Virus record (IMG/VR): IMGVR_UViG_3300022707_001577
Span: 1 to 25,580 of that record
Direction: 5' to 3' (one strand)
DNA length: 25,580 nucleotides
Origin: a virus
In this document: piece after piece, positions 1-7,861 of the stretch
How positions within the stretch are numbered: position 1 is the first letter of the stretch
How the letters are laid out: every line of letters begins with the position of its first letter
Program-made: the position numbers and the translations under genes
Notes under the pieces: generated by a model
What the model was told of the DNA's origin: nothing
What the model saw: only the letters and a program-made list of their open reading frames with translations
Database searches by the model: none

Positions 1-15
1 AAATGATCAAAGGAC

Positions 16-45
16 TTGACAAGCTTCCGGGTTCCATGATAGGGT
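16..45 (+). promoter_or_regulatory. Candidate sigma-70 promoter upstream of the capsid gene
   Basis: TTGACA at 16-21 matches the -35 consensus. After an 18-base spacer comes TAGGGT at 40-45, preceded by TG at 37-38 as in an extended -10. The predicted transcription start falls at about 52-53, at or next to the capsid ATG, so the mRNA could be leaderless. AGGG at 41-44 could instead act as a weak Shine-Dalgarno sequence. The motif is read directly; its use as a promoter is inference. Confidence 0.5.
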
Positions 46-52
46 CGCAGGC

Positions 53-1204
53 ATGAGTAAAGACGCAGATAAGAAAAAGGGATTGGCCGCAGTTCTCGAA
101 AGGCTCAACGCGCTTGAGGGCAAGTTCGTAACAGCCGAAGACTTCAAGAAACAACTCGACGAATACGAAGGCAAAATTCTTCAGAAAATTCCTGCAATGA
201 CACGCGCCCAGATTCATGGTGGGGCCGAAGGCGTCGACGGACAAAAACTGAACGCCCAACTTTCTTTCATGTGCCGAAACAACCCCAAGAGAAATTTCGA
301 TGAAGCCGAAGCTAAGGCTTTGGGAATCGAAATCGGAGCAGGCGGTGGGTTCCTAGTACCAGAGGAATTCATGGCTGAAGTCAACCGCAAGAAAATCAAG
401 CGGTCTGTCATCCGTCCTCTGGCCAAAACTTTCAGTGGAGTAAGCACCAAAGGTTCCATGCCTAAAGAAGGTGGAACCGTCAAAGTGATTTGGGAATCTG
501 AGAACATCAAGACTCCTGAAACACAGAACCCAGTTTTCCAGAGCACCACTTGGGCCTTGAATAAGATGAAGGGCCTCATCAAAGTTTCTGACGAACTCGT
601 TAGCGGTTCTGGAATCGACATGTTTGCTCTACTGTCTGACATGTTCGGTGAAGCCTTCGAAGTCGAGGAAGATTTGGTCTTCATGAACGGAAGCGGTTCG
701 CTTCGACCTCTAGGAATCAGGAACACCCCAGGGATCGTCGCAGTACCACAGGCTGGGGCCGATCTAGACTACGACGACTTCATCAATATCAAGCATGGCC
801 TGAAGGTCCAGTATCGGAATGATGCAGTATGGCTACTTCCGAACACAGTCTTAGAAACAGCTGCCAAGATTCGAGATGGTCAGGGTCGCCCAATCTTTAT
901 CGACATTGCCGAGCTAGGTAATGCAGGCGCGCCCATGCCACCCATGACAATCGGACGGTTCTTAGGTCGCCCTGCTTTCGAGCAGAACGACATTCCTACC
1001 GATCTTGATCCAGGTGGGAACAAATCTGAAATCTGGTTTGGGGATCTAGGCCAATACTTTGTGTTTGACGGAGGCACGATGGAAATGTCGACCTCCACTG
1101 ATCTGTTCTTTGACGAGGACGCAACCGCCGTCAAGATGCTTCAGTTCTTAGACGGTAAGATCGGTCAAGAGGAAGCCTTCAAATTCGGATCGGGGATCAA
1201 ATAA
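53..1204 (+). CDS. HK97-fold major capsid protein
   Basis: Forms the icosahedral shell of the phage head. The 383-residue protein has a charged, helical N-terminal part (about residues 1-50, predicted coiled coil) typical of the scaffold-like delta domain that the prohead protease removes. A low-complexity linker follows, then the HK97 fold from about residue 85. Recognisable landmarks are GGGFLVPEEF (about 98-107), the E-loop region with VIWESENIKTPETQNP, the KMKGLIKVSDELV helix entry and MNGSGSLRPLGI, all characteristic of this family. An in-frame stop at 17-19 limits the N-terminus, so ATG 53 is the only good start. No protease gene is visible upstream because the window begins 52 bases before the gene; whether cleavage occurs cannot be judged. 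Family assignment is strong; the delta-domain role is inferred. Confidence 0.95.
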   Translation: MSKDADKKKGLAAVLERLNALEGKFVTAEDFKKQLDEYEGKILQKIPAMTRAQIHGGAEGVDGQKLNAQLSFMCRNNPKRNFDEAEAKALGIEIGAGGGFLVPEEFMAEVNRKKIKRSVIRPLAKTFSGVSTKGSMPKEGGTVKVIWESENIKTPETQNPVFQSTTWALNKMKGLIKVSDELVSGSGIDMFALLSDMFGEAFEVEEDLVFMNGSGSLRPLGIRNTPGIVAVPQAGADLDYDDFINIKHGLKVQYRNDAVWLLPNTVLETAAKIRDGQGRPIFIDIAELGNAGAPMPPMTIGRFLGRPAFEQNDIPTDLDPGGNKSEIWFGDLGQYFVFDGGTMEMSTSTDLFFDEDATAVKMLQFLDGKIGQEEAFKFGSGIK

Positions 1205-1205
1205 G

Positions 1206-1646
1206 ATGAGTGGACGAACGGGAGCGAGCGCAGGTGGAACACTAGGTGAACAGCTCAAACAAGTCGTGGCTATCATCCCTGCCGACCAAGTTCCTGCGAC
1301 TGTCAACGGCCCCGCCATTGATCGTCAGAGATTCAATGTCGGCGTGCTTGTGGTTCAAGGTGGAGCTGCCATTGGTGGCCCGTCTGCCCAGACAGCCGAC
1401 TACCTAATTCAAGAGGCCGACGCCGCTGCAGGTCCGTGGACCAATGCAGTCAAAGGCGCGTTTGGTGATGTCGTAACGACCCAAGAGACAGCCGACAACT
1501 TCATCCAAGAGCTTGAAATAGACTTCAGAAAGATGAAAGCCTTCGTTCGGGTTCAGCAGCTTACTGCCCTCACGGGTGGAACCTCCTGGCCCCAAGCTGC
1601 ATCCATGGTTTTGGGTGCCGCAGTCCGAGAACTACCAGCAGTCTAA
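1206..1646 (+). CDS. Capsid-associated protein, possible decoration/head protein
   Basis: A 146-residue protein starting one base after the capsid stop codon, so co-translated with the capsid gene. It is rich in Ala, Gly and Val with alternating hydrophobics (FNVGVLVVQGGAAI, then ADYLIQEADAAAGPW, then FRKMKAFVRVQQLTAL), suggesting a small beta-sandwich. Proteins with this pattern (an 'IDRQ.FN..V..V' strand, a central acidic part, and a late 'MKAFVRV' strand) are common immediately after phage capsid genes and are usually annotated as structural proteins of unknown role. A decoration or head-stabilising function is inferred from position only. The next gene begins in the same reading frame three bases after this stop codon, so occasional read-through would give a fusion. 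Confidence 0.55.
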   Translation: MSGRTGASAGGTLGEQLKQVVAIIPADQVPATVNGPAIDRQRFNVGVLVVQGGAAIGGPSAQTADYLIQEADAAAGPWTNAVKGAFGDVVTTQETADNFIQELEIDFRKMKAFVRVQQLTALTGGTSWPQAASMVLGAAVRELPAV

Positions 1647-1649
1647 TCC

Positions 1650-2207
1650 TTGAAGTTTAGAGCCCTCATCTATGGTGTTCGCCTCACGATAAACGGGCGA
1701 GTCAAAGATTACGAATCTGGTGATACTTTCGAACTAGATCCAAAAGTCGATGCTTTCAGGATTGAGCAGCTGACAGGTACCAAACCCCCTATGATCGAGG
1801 AAGTAAGAACACCCAAGCCTATGACCAAGAAGCAGATGGCCGCAGCCAAGAAAACAGAGGAAGAGGCTGCAGCTAAAGTTGATGGCAAGCCAAAGTCTGG
1901 GATCTTAGCCAAAGCCGCGAGTGCTGTTAGTTCGATCATGGGTGGAGGTGGCAACCCCGATGCAGACGCAAAGGTCAGGATCGACATTTATCCAGATGCC
2001 AAGAATGATGGCAAGTTCGTTCTGGTTCTAGACGAGGGTGTCGAAGGTACAGAGGAAAACCCCAACCCCAAGATTTTCGAGGACTTATCTGAAGGTGACA
2101 CTGATACATTGGTCAAAGATTCTGGCCTGCTAGAGGACAAAAAAGATAACGTCCTCAAGCACGATGCGCCTTACGACTTCCCGGACCCAAACGCGACCCC
2201 GGAATAA
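1650..2207 (+). CDS. Hypothetical structural protein with Ala/Lys linker and acidic C-terminus
   Basis: 185 residues if started at TTG 1650; no Shine-Dalgarno is visible, so initiation probably depends on coupling to the preceding stop codon at 1644-1646. Residues 1-50 form a small beta-rich unit (RALIYGVRLTINGRVKDY, then FELD and VDAFRIEQLTGT) that resembles the short protein at 3345-3539 in style. A Lys/Ala-rich, probably helical linker (about 55-90) and a Gly-rich turn follow, then an acidic beta-strand region (RIDIYPDAKNDGKFVLVLDEG) and a disordered Pro/Asp tail. I do not recognise a family. Its place in the capsid transcription unit, just before a terminator, suggests a head accessory protein. 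The start codon is uncertain. Confidence 0.5.
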   Translation: MKFRALIYGVRLTINGRVKDYESGDTFELDPKVDAFRIEQLTGTKPPMIEEVRTPKPMTKKQMAAAKKTEEEAAAKVDGKPKSGILAKAASAVSSIMGGGGNPDADAKVRIDIYPDAKNDGKFVLVLDEGVEGTEENPNPKIFEDLSEGDTDTLVKDSGLLEDKKDNVLKHDAPYDFPDPNATPE

Positions 2208-2234
2208 GCCTCTTACAAACACCGCTTCACAGTG

Positions 2235-2268
2235 ACCCCCAAGCTCGGTAAGAAGGTTGGGGGTTTTT
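2235..2268 (+). terminator. Rho-independent terminator after the capsid operon
   Basis: A perfect 8-bp stem, ACCCCCAA at 2235-2242 and TTGGGGGT at 2257-2264, encloses a 14-base loop and runs into TTTTT (2264-2268). It lies 28 bases after the stop of the 1650-2207 gene. It probably reduces read-through so that capsid-block mRNA exceeds connector and tail mRNA. Confidence 0.85.
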
Positions 2269-2271
2269 CTA

Positions 2272-2280
2272 TGGTAGGAT
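2272..2280 (+). promoter_or_regulatory. Candidate extended -10 promoter or SD of the connector gene
   Basis: TGGTAGGAT at 2272-2280 fits an extended -10 element (TG-n-TAnnnT). Only 18 bases separate the terminator T-run from the next ATG at 2287, so any promoter here would start transcription at about 2287, on the start codon. The same bases contain AGGA, which at a 7-8 base spacing could be a Shine-Dalgarno site used by read-through transcripts. The sequence alone does not separate the two readings. Confidence 0.35.
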
Positions 2281-2286
2281 CCTTTC

Positions 2287-2859
2287 ATGGCTAACGAATA
2301 CACGACCTCATCCCCTGTTCTTAGAGCCCTCGGAATTCAGAATCCAAGCACAGAGCAAACGCTACTCGTAAACGAGAGCATCGAGGGAGCCAGCCGATTC
2401 GTTGACAATGACACCAACGAGATTTGGAACACTCGGAGTCTTACTGTCCTGACTGAGGCCGTCGAGCATCAACGGAAACTATTCATGCCATTCAAGATCC
2501 AGTCGATTACGACCGTGAAAGAGGGCGTGCGTGGGGGCCAGCCTGGAGTCCTGCTTTCAGTCGATGACTTCCACGTCTATCGAAGTTACCTAGAGAAAGA
2601 TGCAGGCGTGTTCTGGTCTAGGGAACAGCTGGACATAGAGGTCGTGGGTATCTTCGGGCCTGTGACGACGGACGCCGACATCGTTAGGGCTACCGTTGAG
2701 ATTGCATCTCAGATGGCACAGCTCAAGAAACGGAGCTTTGTAAACCAAGACGGCATAGAACAGACCGTCCTGCAGACAGCCCTACCCGACTTCGTGAAAG
2801 ACATTCTGAACCAGCGCAGAAAGTATCCTCTGATGGATCAAGTCTTCAAAATTAGCTAA
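2287..2859 (+). CDS. Head-tail connector (HK97 gp6-like adaptor)
   Basis: A 190-residue protein with the layout of the gp6/adaptor family that forms the ring below the portal. The N-terminal helical part (about 8-40, LRALGIQNPSTEQTLLVNESIEGASRFVD within it) is followed by a beta-rich middle with the LFMPFKIQSITTVKEG segment (about 65-80), typical of connectors ('l..p..pi.sv..v'). A 'DI..A..E.ASQMAQLKKR' helix (about 138-158) and a C-terminal arm complete it. Gene order (after the head genes, before a tail terminator-like gene) agrees. It is the first gene after the capsid terminator. Assignment rests on pattern and position, not on a search. Confidence 0.7.
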   Translation: MANEYTTSSPVLRALGIQNPSTEQTLLVNESIEGASRFVDNDTNEIWNTRSLTVLTEAVEHQRKLFMPFKIQSITTVKEGVRGGQPGVLLSVDDFHVYRSYLEKDAGVFWSREQLDIEVVGIFGPVTTDADIVRATVEIASQMAQLKKRSFVNQDGIEQTVLQTALPDFVKDILNQRRKYPLMDQVFKIS

Positions 2860-2862
2860 TAG

Positions 2863-3345
2863 ATGGGTCTATACGCCGATACAATCAATTCTGTATACGA
2901 CGAGCTAAAGGCCAAGCTAGTAGGTGGACAGCCCTTGGACTTCATAAGTGGAATATTGCTAGGGGAGCAGGACCAACAGCTTACCCTAAAGCTCCCACAC
3001 CTATTGGTGATGCTTCCAGATCCCTTCACGGAAGAAATATGGGCAGCTCTGAAAGACAAACGAGAGACCCTATTTAGAGTTCAAATCTTGGTCGCTGTTG
3101 AGGCTCCGTCTGACAAGGAGAGACCGTATGGACTTAGTGGAGATCCGACTAAACGTGGAATTCTTACCGTGACAGAGGACGTGATGAACCAGATCGAATT
3201 ATCGAGGACCGCTATTCTTGCCTCCAGTCCCAAAAACATCGACATGAATTTGAACGCTGGCCAAGGCCAGAACATCGGAGGACAGGATTACGGGACAACT
3301 ATTATGCTAAGATTCAAGCAGAGATTCTTTCACGGAGACCGCTAA
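2863..3345 (+). CDS. Tail terminator / neck protein-like
   Basis: A 160-residue protein beginning three bases after the connector stop. An N-terminal helix (ADTINSVYDELKAKLVGG) is followed by alternating strands (LLVMLPDPFTEEI; FRVQILVAVEAP) and a final strand pair (YGTTIMLRFKQRFF). This alpha/beta layout, in which the middle strand describes an assay-like 'vqI.v.v' core, is usual for tail terminator or tail-completion proteins that cap the tail tube and join it to the head. Position between connector and tail tube supports the call. It overlaps the next gene by one base (TAATG). Exact role is inferred. Confidence 0.55.
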   Translation: MGLYADTINSVYDELKAKLVGGQPLDFISGILLGEQDQQLTLKLPHLLVMLPDPFTEEIWAALKDKRETLFRVQILVAVEAPSDKERPYGLSGDPTKRGILTVTEDVMNQIELSRTAILASSPKNIDMNLNAGQGQNIGGQDYGTTIMLRFKQRFFHGDR

Positions 3346-3539
3346 TGACAGTTGAAGGTACACACAATACAAGCATGGCAGGCGATGGCAAAGTCAAGAT
3401 CAAATATACGGGGCCTAAGGCTGAAGTCATCGAGCCTGAATCAGCTTATAAATTCAAACGCGGTGAAGCTGTCGAGGTTGATTCTCTTTTGGCAACTCGG
3501 TTGATTGCAAATGGCCAATTCAAAAAGGTGACTAAGTAA
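3345..3539 (+). CDS. Small head/tail accessory protein (unknown)
   Basis: A 64-residue basic protein overlapping both neighbours by one base, so translated by stop-start coupling. It reads as a compact beta-rich unit: KVKIKYTGPKAEVIEP, then FKRGEAVEVDSLLATRLIANGQF. The ending 'FxxGExVEVDxxxAxxLIxxGxF' is a recurring pattern in short phage proteins found near connectors, in which a strand binds a ring partner. No function is established that I can name. It could be a head-completion or tail-tube accessory factor. Confidence 0.6.
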   Translation: MTVEGTHNTSMAGDGKVKIKYTGPKAEVIEPESAYKFKRGEAVEVDSLLATRLIANGQFKKVTK

Positions 3540-4504
3540 TGTTTACACTAAACCATCTAGCCTATATCGGGATTCAGAAAGAAGCTGTCTGGGGAGTACC
3601 CATCTTTTCCGCTTTGGACTTTGGAACTCACCAGTCAGATTCTATCCTTGTTACACCTACCCCGATTGTCGCTGCTGGCATAAATAATACTCCGACTATG
3701 AATAAGAGGGTCGCTGGCTTGAAGGTTGTCTCTGGTGGTTTTCCCTGGGAAGTTGGCCCCGAAGATCTTACAGCTGAGCTTCTAAAACATACTTTTTCTA
3801 AGGAGACTTTCGTAGATGACGGAGTAGGTAATGGGGGTCAGCACACATTCGCGCCACGCGATCTGGCAAACCCTCTGCCTCCTGGTCTGACAATTCAATT
3901 AGGTCGAGGTCGCACCGACGCTGTTCGAAATGCTTTTGGATATCGAATCTCTACGCTGACTTTCTCCCTAGATCCAGATGGACTCTTGCTCGGAACTGTA
4001 GAGGGAACAGCTAAAGACGAAGCTGCAGGAGTTTTGCAGACTCCGGTTTACAGTCTCGAAAATGAATTCTTTGGATCCGATGTCAATGCGATTCTAAACG
4101 TCGACGGCGCGACAGCTTGTATTCGCAGTTTCACGATGGCGATTGCAACTGGCCTTGTTGGTGACAGGCGTTGTCTTGGAACTAACTTGATCCAACAGCA
4201 AGCACCTGGGGTCTACGACGTGACTGGTTCATTCGGTTTGTTCTACGAGGATGAAGTCATAGCCGACAAGGTTAGAAACCACGCACCTTTCAGCATAGAT
4301 ATTGAACTGCGCGGAACTTTGATTGGCACGACCCAAAGACTAATCAAGTTCGATATTCCAAATGCTCAATTCAACGGCGCAAGTCCTACGACACCAGGGC
4401 GAGAAGGCGAATTGCTTCTAGAGCTTGGGTTCCAAGCCATCAGGAAAGCAGGCAGCGAACTTGCAACGATCAAAGTAAACAATTCTGTAAGGTCAGCCTA
4501 CTAA
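3539..4504 (+). CDS. Tail tube (major tail) protein
   Basis: A 321-residue protein that most likely polymerises into the tail tube. The N-terminal section 'YIGIQKEAVWGVP' resembles the opening of many siphovirus tube proteins ('....I.kE..yGt...p'). The region WEVGPEDLTAELLKHTF, followed by Gly-rich strands and repeated long strands (SFTMAIATGLVGDR, FSIDIELRGT, LLLELGFQAIRK), fits the tail tube beta-sandwich/barrel fold. Its position after the neck gene and upstream of the tape measure is canonical. At over 300 residues it is longer than the simplest tube proteins (about 150-200), so it may contain a second surface domain. Confidence 0.75.
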   Translation: MFTLNHLAYIGIQKEAVWGVPIFSALDFGTHQSDSILVTPTPIVAAGINNTPTMNKRVAGLKVVSGGFPWEVGPEDLTAELLKHTFSKETFVDDGVGNGGQHTFAPRDLANPLPPGLTIQLGRGRTDAVRNAFGYRISTLTFSLDPDGLLLGTVEGTAKDEAAGVLQTPVYSLENEFFGSDVNAILNVDGATACIRSFTMAIATGLVGDRRCLGTNLIQQQAPGVYDVTGSFGLFYEDEVIADKVRNHAPFSIDIELRGTLIGTTQRLIKFDIPNAQFNGASPTTPGREGELLLELGFQAIRKAGSELATIKVNNSVRSAY

Positions 4505-4514
4505 GGGGGGCGAC

Positions 4515-5042
4515 ATGTCCCTCACAATGCGGGTCGTTCCTGGCCCAAACAACAAGAAAATCTTTGAAGCCCTAACCGACAAGCGCGCTATAGAACTTGC
4601 CTTCGCGCGGGCCAACACAGAATTCGCAGTCTTTCTAAAACAGAGATTAGTCAGAATGACCCACCAGAAAGTTAGGAAGCGCACAGGCACTCTAGCCAAA
4701 AGATGGAGAGCAATTCCTACACCAGAAAAAATCACAGTCACAAACGATGCTAGGTCTAAAGTCGGTGGAACTCCCTACGCAGTCTTTCTTGAGCGTGGAA
4801 CAAGACCTCACTTTGTCGCGCCCAGAAGGGCCAGCGTTCTTGTTTTTAGGCTTGGAGGCAGGGGGCCAATTTCTTCTTTCAAAGCGATTAGTGCAACATC
4901 TAGAAAGAACTTCGGATTTTCCCGTGGTCACAAGGTTCGAGGAATCAAACCCCGAAGGATCTTCAGATCTGCTTTCGATCCTATCAAGGATAATCTAGGC
5001 AAGCTGAATTTCAAGCACGTTCGACAAGCTCTATTACCATGA
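4515..5042 (+). CDS. HK97 gp10-like / minor tail or tail-completion protein
   Basis: A 175-residue, very basic protein with a good ribosome site (GGGGGG just before the ATG). The core 'YAVFLERGTRPHFVAP' followed by 'LVFRL' and then a 'H.VRGIKPRRIFRSAF' segment is the signature of HK97 gp10-like and virion-morphogenesis-type proteins ('y..y.E.GT..h.i.P' with a closing 'H.G..a.pF'). These proteins act at the head-tail or tail-completion joint. N-terminal helices (IELAFARANTEFAVFLKQRLV) are as expected. It lies after, not before, the tail tube gene, a slight rearrangement of the commonest order. Confidence 0.65.
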   Translation: MSLTMRVVPGPNNKKIFEALTDKRAIELAFARANTEFAVFLKQRLVRMTHQKVRKRTGTLAKRWRAIPTPEKITVTNDARSKVGGTPYAVFLERGTRPHFVAPRRASVLVFRLGGRGPISSFKAISATSRKNFGFSRGHKVRGIKPRRIFRSAFDPIKDNLGKLNFKHVRQALLP

Positions 5043-5269
5043 GAGTAAAACCCCCAGATCACGACGCGATTCCAAGTCTTATGGAATTTGCAGCTCTAAG
5101 AAAGAAGATGCTCAAAGGTCAGCTCGACGAACCGCAAACGCTACGATGGCTGCGAGGCGCGTTCTATTTTGAAGGCCAGGACGATCCCGAATGGAATCAA
5201 GAGCGAGCCTATAAAGCTGCCCTGCATCCTGGACTGGAAAACGCAAAAATCAAAGTGGAGCTGGTCTAG
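5039..5269 (+). CDS. Small protein upstream of tape measure, tail assembly chaperone candidate
   Basis: A 76-residue protein sharing ATGA with the previous gene and TAGTG with the tape measure gene. It is mostly helical and charged (PSLMEFAALRKKMLKGQL, then PQTLRWLRGAFYFEGQDDPEW). No family is recognised. In most siphophages the slot between tube and tape measure holds the tail assembly chaperone pair made by a programmed frameshift. I found no second overlapping frame or slippery site here, so the chaperone idea rests on position alone. Confidence 0.5.
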   Translation: MRVKPPDHDAIPSLMEFAALRKKMLKGQLDEPQTLRWLRGAFYFEGQDDPEWNQERAYKAALHPGLENAKIKVELV

Positions 5270-7191
5270 TGGCTGCAGACGAAATAATTGAATATCTCAT
5301 CAAGGTCGACAAAGACACTGGGGCCGTCAAGAACGTCACGGATGAAATCCAAAAGCTCGATAAGCAAGTAGGCAAACTGCCAAACAAGTTCAAAGCAGTC
5401 GGGCGTTCTATTTCAGATGTAGATAAGAAAACCAAGGGGCTCGGGGATAATACAAAAGGGCTCCAGGGCAAAACGAAGCAAGCCTTTTCTTTCCTCAAGG
5501 CCCAGTGGATAGGGATCGCAGCTGGAATCGCTTCAGCTATCGCCGCTGTAAAAGCTTTCGGCTCGGCTATGGATCTTGCAGACCTGGCCTCCAAAGCCGA
5601 GGACATATCTTTTGCCTTCAACAAATTTTCAGAAGCAGCTGGACAAAGCGCGAAGATTTTGCTCGGAGAATTACGGCAAGCGGCGAAGGGTACGATTTCC
5701 GATATCAATCTTATGGAGAAAGCCAACGCGGCTTTTCTTCTGGGGGGCAAAGAGCTTTTTGCTGAGCTTCCTAAGCTTATCGAGATCGCCCGAGGCGCGG
5801 CTCTTGCAACCGGCCAGTCGGTCGAATTCCTTTTTGACTCGATTGTTCTTGGAGTTGGAAGGCAGAGTCGTCAGATTTTAGATAATGTTGGCATAATTCT
5901 CTCAGCCGAAAAAGCTAACCAACAATATGCAGATGCTTTAGGAATCGAAGCTTCGCAACTTACAGATGTGCAAAAGAAACAAGCATTCCTCAATGGGACC
6001 CTTGAGGCAGGCCAGCTCTCCCTCGATGCTCTGGGCGGGTCGGTTACTCTTCAGACAGATCGCTTGGCTAAGATGAAAGCAATTTCGGAGGAAGTAGATC
6101 GAGTATGGGGCGAAAGGTTAAAGCCGACAGTTGACGCGCTTAGAGATTCATGGACAAATTTCAAGCTTACCCTTCTGCCGGACGACATTCGCCGGAACAT
6201 GCTTTCGATTGAGGAATTGAACACCAGAATATTTGAAGAAAAAATTAGAATCGACGAGCTTACAGAAGCAAATGAAGAGGCTGGTCGGGGCCAGCGCCGA
6301 GCCATAGGCCAAAGGGGTATTGAAATAAGCCAGCGCGAAGCAAATATTGTTGTCATGCAAAAAGAAATTGAAGAGAGAGCAAGACTAACTGAAGCGGCTG
6401 AAAAACAAAGACAAAAGAATCAGGAGCAACAGGACGCCGCCGATGAAATCCTAGCCAAAGAAAACGAGAGGCTTGCGATCAGGGAATCAAACGCCGCGAA
6501 AGAACAGGCGAGGCTCGAGGCTACATTCACAGATAGACAAAAAATCGAAAAGCTTACAACTCAGCTTCTAGAGGCCGAAGGGAACCAGCGGCTTGCTATA
6601 GCAAGGCGAATCGTATCTCTAGAAAAGAAAATAGATGATGCAAGAAGGGCCGGCAAAGTCAAGCTTGCGAAGACGCTTCTGGCGATTGAACTAGCGGCCG
6701 CTCAAACTATTATAAAGCTAGCATTTGAAACGGGAGCTGGACAAAAAACCACGGCGCGCGATGTTGCTAGGGAAGTAGTGAAGACTGTAGGGAATGCGGC
6801 GGCGTCTCAAATTTTGGCCCATGCGGCTACAGGAGCCAGTAAAGAAATCGCTACAAAGGGCTTGGCAGGCTTGCCGTCGGCCGCTCTTGTATTAGCGAAG
6901 GGCGCGCTTCTAGCGGCTGGTGTAGCGGCCATCACGGGGGCCGCTGTAAGGAACATAGGCTTCAGCGGCGGTGGTGGTGGTGAAGAGGCTCCAGTGCCAA
7001 CTATTGAGACACCAGAATTTGGCGCTTTCGATGCGGGACCGTCTTCAGACGAAATCGCAAATGCGCCACCAGGATCCGAACCGGCATCTGGACAGACTGT
7101 GCTAATTTCAATATCCGGTGCTGAAATATTGGTGGCTGAAGAAGTGGCCCGACAAGTGCGTGAATCTATAGCAAGATTGGCGGCGACATAA
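5269..7191 (+). CDS. Tape measure protein
   Basis: A 640-residue protein that sets tail length and is threaded through the tube. The start is GTG at 5269, overlapping the previous stop as TAGTG, with GGAG eight bases upstream. The N-terminus (about 1-75) is charged and helical; a hydrophobic stretch at about 80-98 (IGIAAGIASAIAAVKAFG) is a probable membrane-insertion segment. Residues 300-470 are Glu/Arg/Gln-rich coiled coil, and a second Ala/Gly-rich hydrophobic region lies at about 510-565, followed by a Gly/Pro linker. This profile is typical of tape measures. At roughly 1.5 angstroms per residue the tail would be about 95 nm. The C-terminal 80 residues are probably trimmed or bind the tail tip. 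Confidence 0.9.
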   Translation: MAADEIIEYLIKVDKDTGAVKNVTDEIQKLDKQVGKLPNKFKAVGRSISDVDKKTKGLGDNTKGLQGKTKQAFSFLKAQWIGIAAGIASAIAAVKAFGSAMDLADLASKAEDISFAFNKFSEAAGQSAKILLGELRQAAKGTISDINLMEKANAAFLLGGKELFAELPKLIEIARGAALATGQSVEFLFDSIVLGVGRQSRQILDNVGIILSAEKANQQYADALGIEASQLTDVQKKQAFLNGTLEAGQLSLDALGGSVTLQTDRLAKMKAISEEVDRVWGERLKPTVDALRDSWTNFKLTLLPDDIRRNMLSIEELNTRIFEEKIRIDELTEANEEAGRGQRRAIGQRGIEISQREANIVVMQKEIEERARLTEAAEKQRQKNQEQQDAADEILAKENERLAIRESNAAKEQARLEATFTDRQKIEKLTTQLLEAEGNQRLAIARRIVSLEKKIDDARRAGKVKLAKTLLAIELAAAQTIIKLAFETGAGQKTTARDVAREVVKTVGNAAASQILAHAATGASKEIATKGLAGLPSAALVLAKGALLAAGVAAITGAAVRNIGFSGGGGGEEAPVPTIETPEFGAFDAGPSSDEIANAPPGSEPASGQTVLISISGAEILVAEEVARQVRESIARLAAT

Positions 7192-7859
7192 TGCCTGCAT
7201 TTCAAGATCCTATAAAATTGGGTAGACCGAGAAAGGAGCTTTCTTTCACCGCAGATGTGGATGAGCTTGGACAAATTGGCCAGAGCATAGCAAGCTCGGA
7301 AAGAACTGTAAGGAATGCGGCGGGGGAATTGTTCAAACGTACTTTCAGAAAACAAATGGCTGACTTCAGAGTCAGACCAACATTTCCTACCACTGATACT
7401 TTGAAGAACCAACTTGAAGGGCTAAAGCTTATAGCGGACGAACCGCTCTCATTCTTTTTTGCGGACGATTGGCCAATCATTGCGGATAGATACACACTAG
7501 ACACCCCCACGACTTTCAAGCTGTCGACTTCACCCTATACACGATTGGGCAAGGCGTACAAAGATGCAGGTGGGACGGATACCGACATCATAAACATTTC
7601 GAAAGTCTTCGATACCTACAAATTTGACGGCGAGCCGGGGGGAACGGATCATTTTGCCGGGGGATCTTATGACGCCGTTACCCGAATCGTGACGCTTGGA
7701 TCCCCACCGCCCGGAGGGATCGGGTCGGCCATATTTGCTAATTGGACTTATAAAGGCGCGCTTGTGAACTTGAGACCATTCCAACCTCAGAATCGTGGCG
7801 GTAATGTTAGCGCAGGAAGCCCTCTCTGGGCTGTTTCTTTGAGGTTGGACGGGATCTAG
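7191..7859 (+). CDS. Distal tail-type protein (unknown family)
   Basis: A 222-residue protein coupled to the tape measure by a one-base overlap (TAATG). Residues 1-60 are charged and partly helical; the rest is beta-rich with Gly/Pro loops (FDTYKFDGEPGGTDHFAGG, VTRIVTLGSPPPGGIG) and ends in a strand-rich tail (LWAVSLRLDGI). The segment 'YDAVTRIVTL' followed by 'G..I.ANWTYKGALVNL' recalls small virion proteins that fold into one beta sandwich. Location between tape measure and hub is where distal tail or baseplate proteins sit. I cannot name a family. Confidence 0.55.
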   Translation: MPAFQDPIKLGRPRKELSFTADVDELGQIGQSIASSERTVRNAAGELFKRTFRKQMADFRVRPTFPTTDTLKNQLEGLKLIADEPLSFFFADDWPIIADRYTLDTPTTFKLSTSPYTRLGKAYKDAGGTDTDIINISKVFDTYKFDGEPGGTDHFAGGSYDAVTRIVTLGSPPPGGIGSAIFANWTYKGALVNLRPFQPQNRGGNVSAGSPLWAVSLRLDGI

Positions 7860-7861
7860 CG

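Noticed and set aside
214-726. Long - strand frame opposite the capsid gene
   Set aside because: It mirrors the capsid codons, has Ser/Pro-rich shadow composition, and lies wholly inside a confident gene. The same applies to the other - strand frames in the window.
5039-5269. Programmed frameshift of a tail assembly chaperone pair
   Set aside because: No slippery heptamer or second overlapping frame was found before the tape measure gene.
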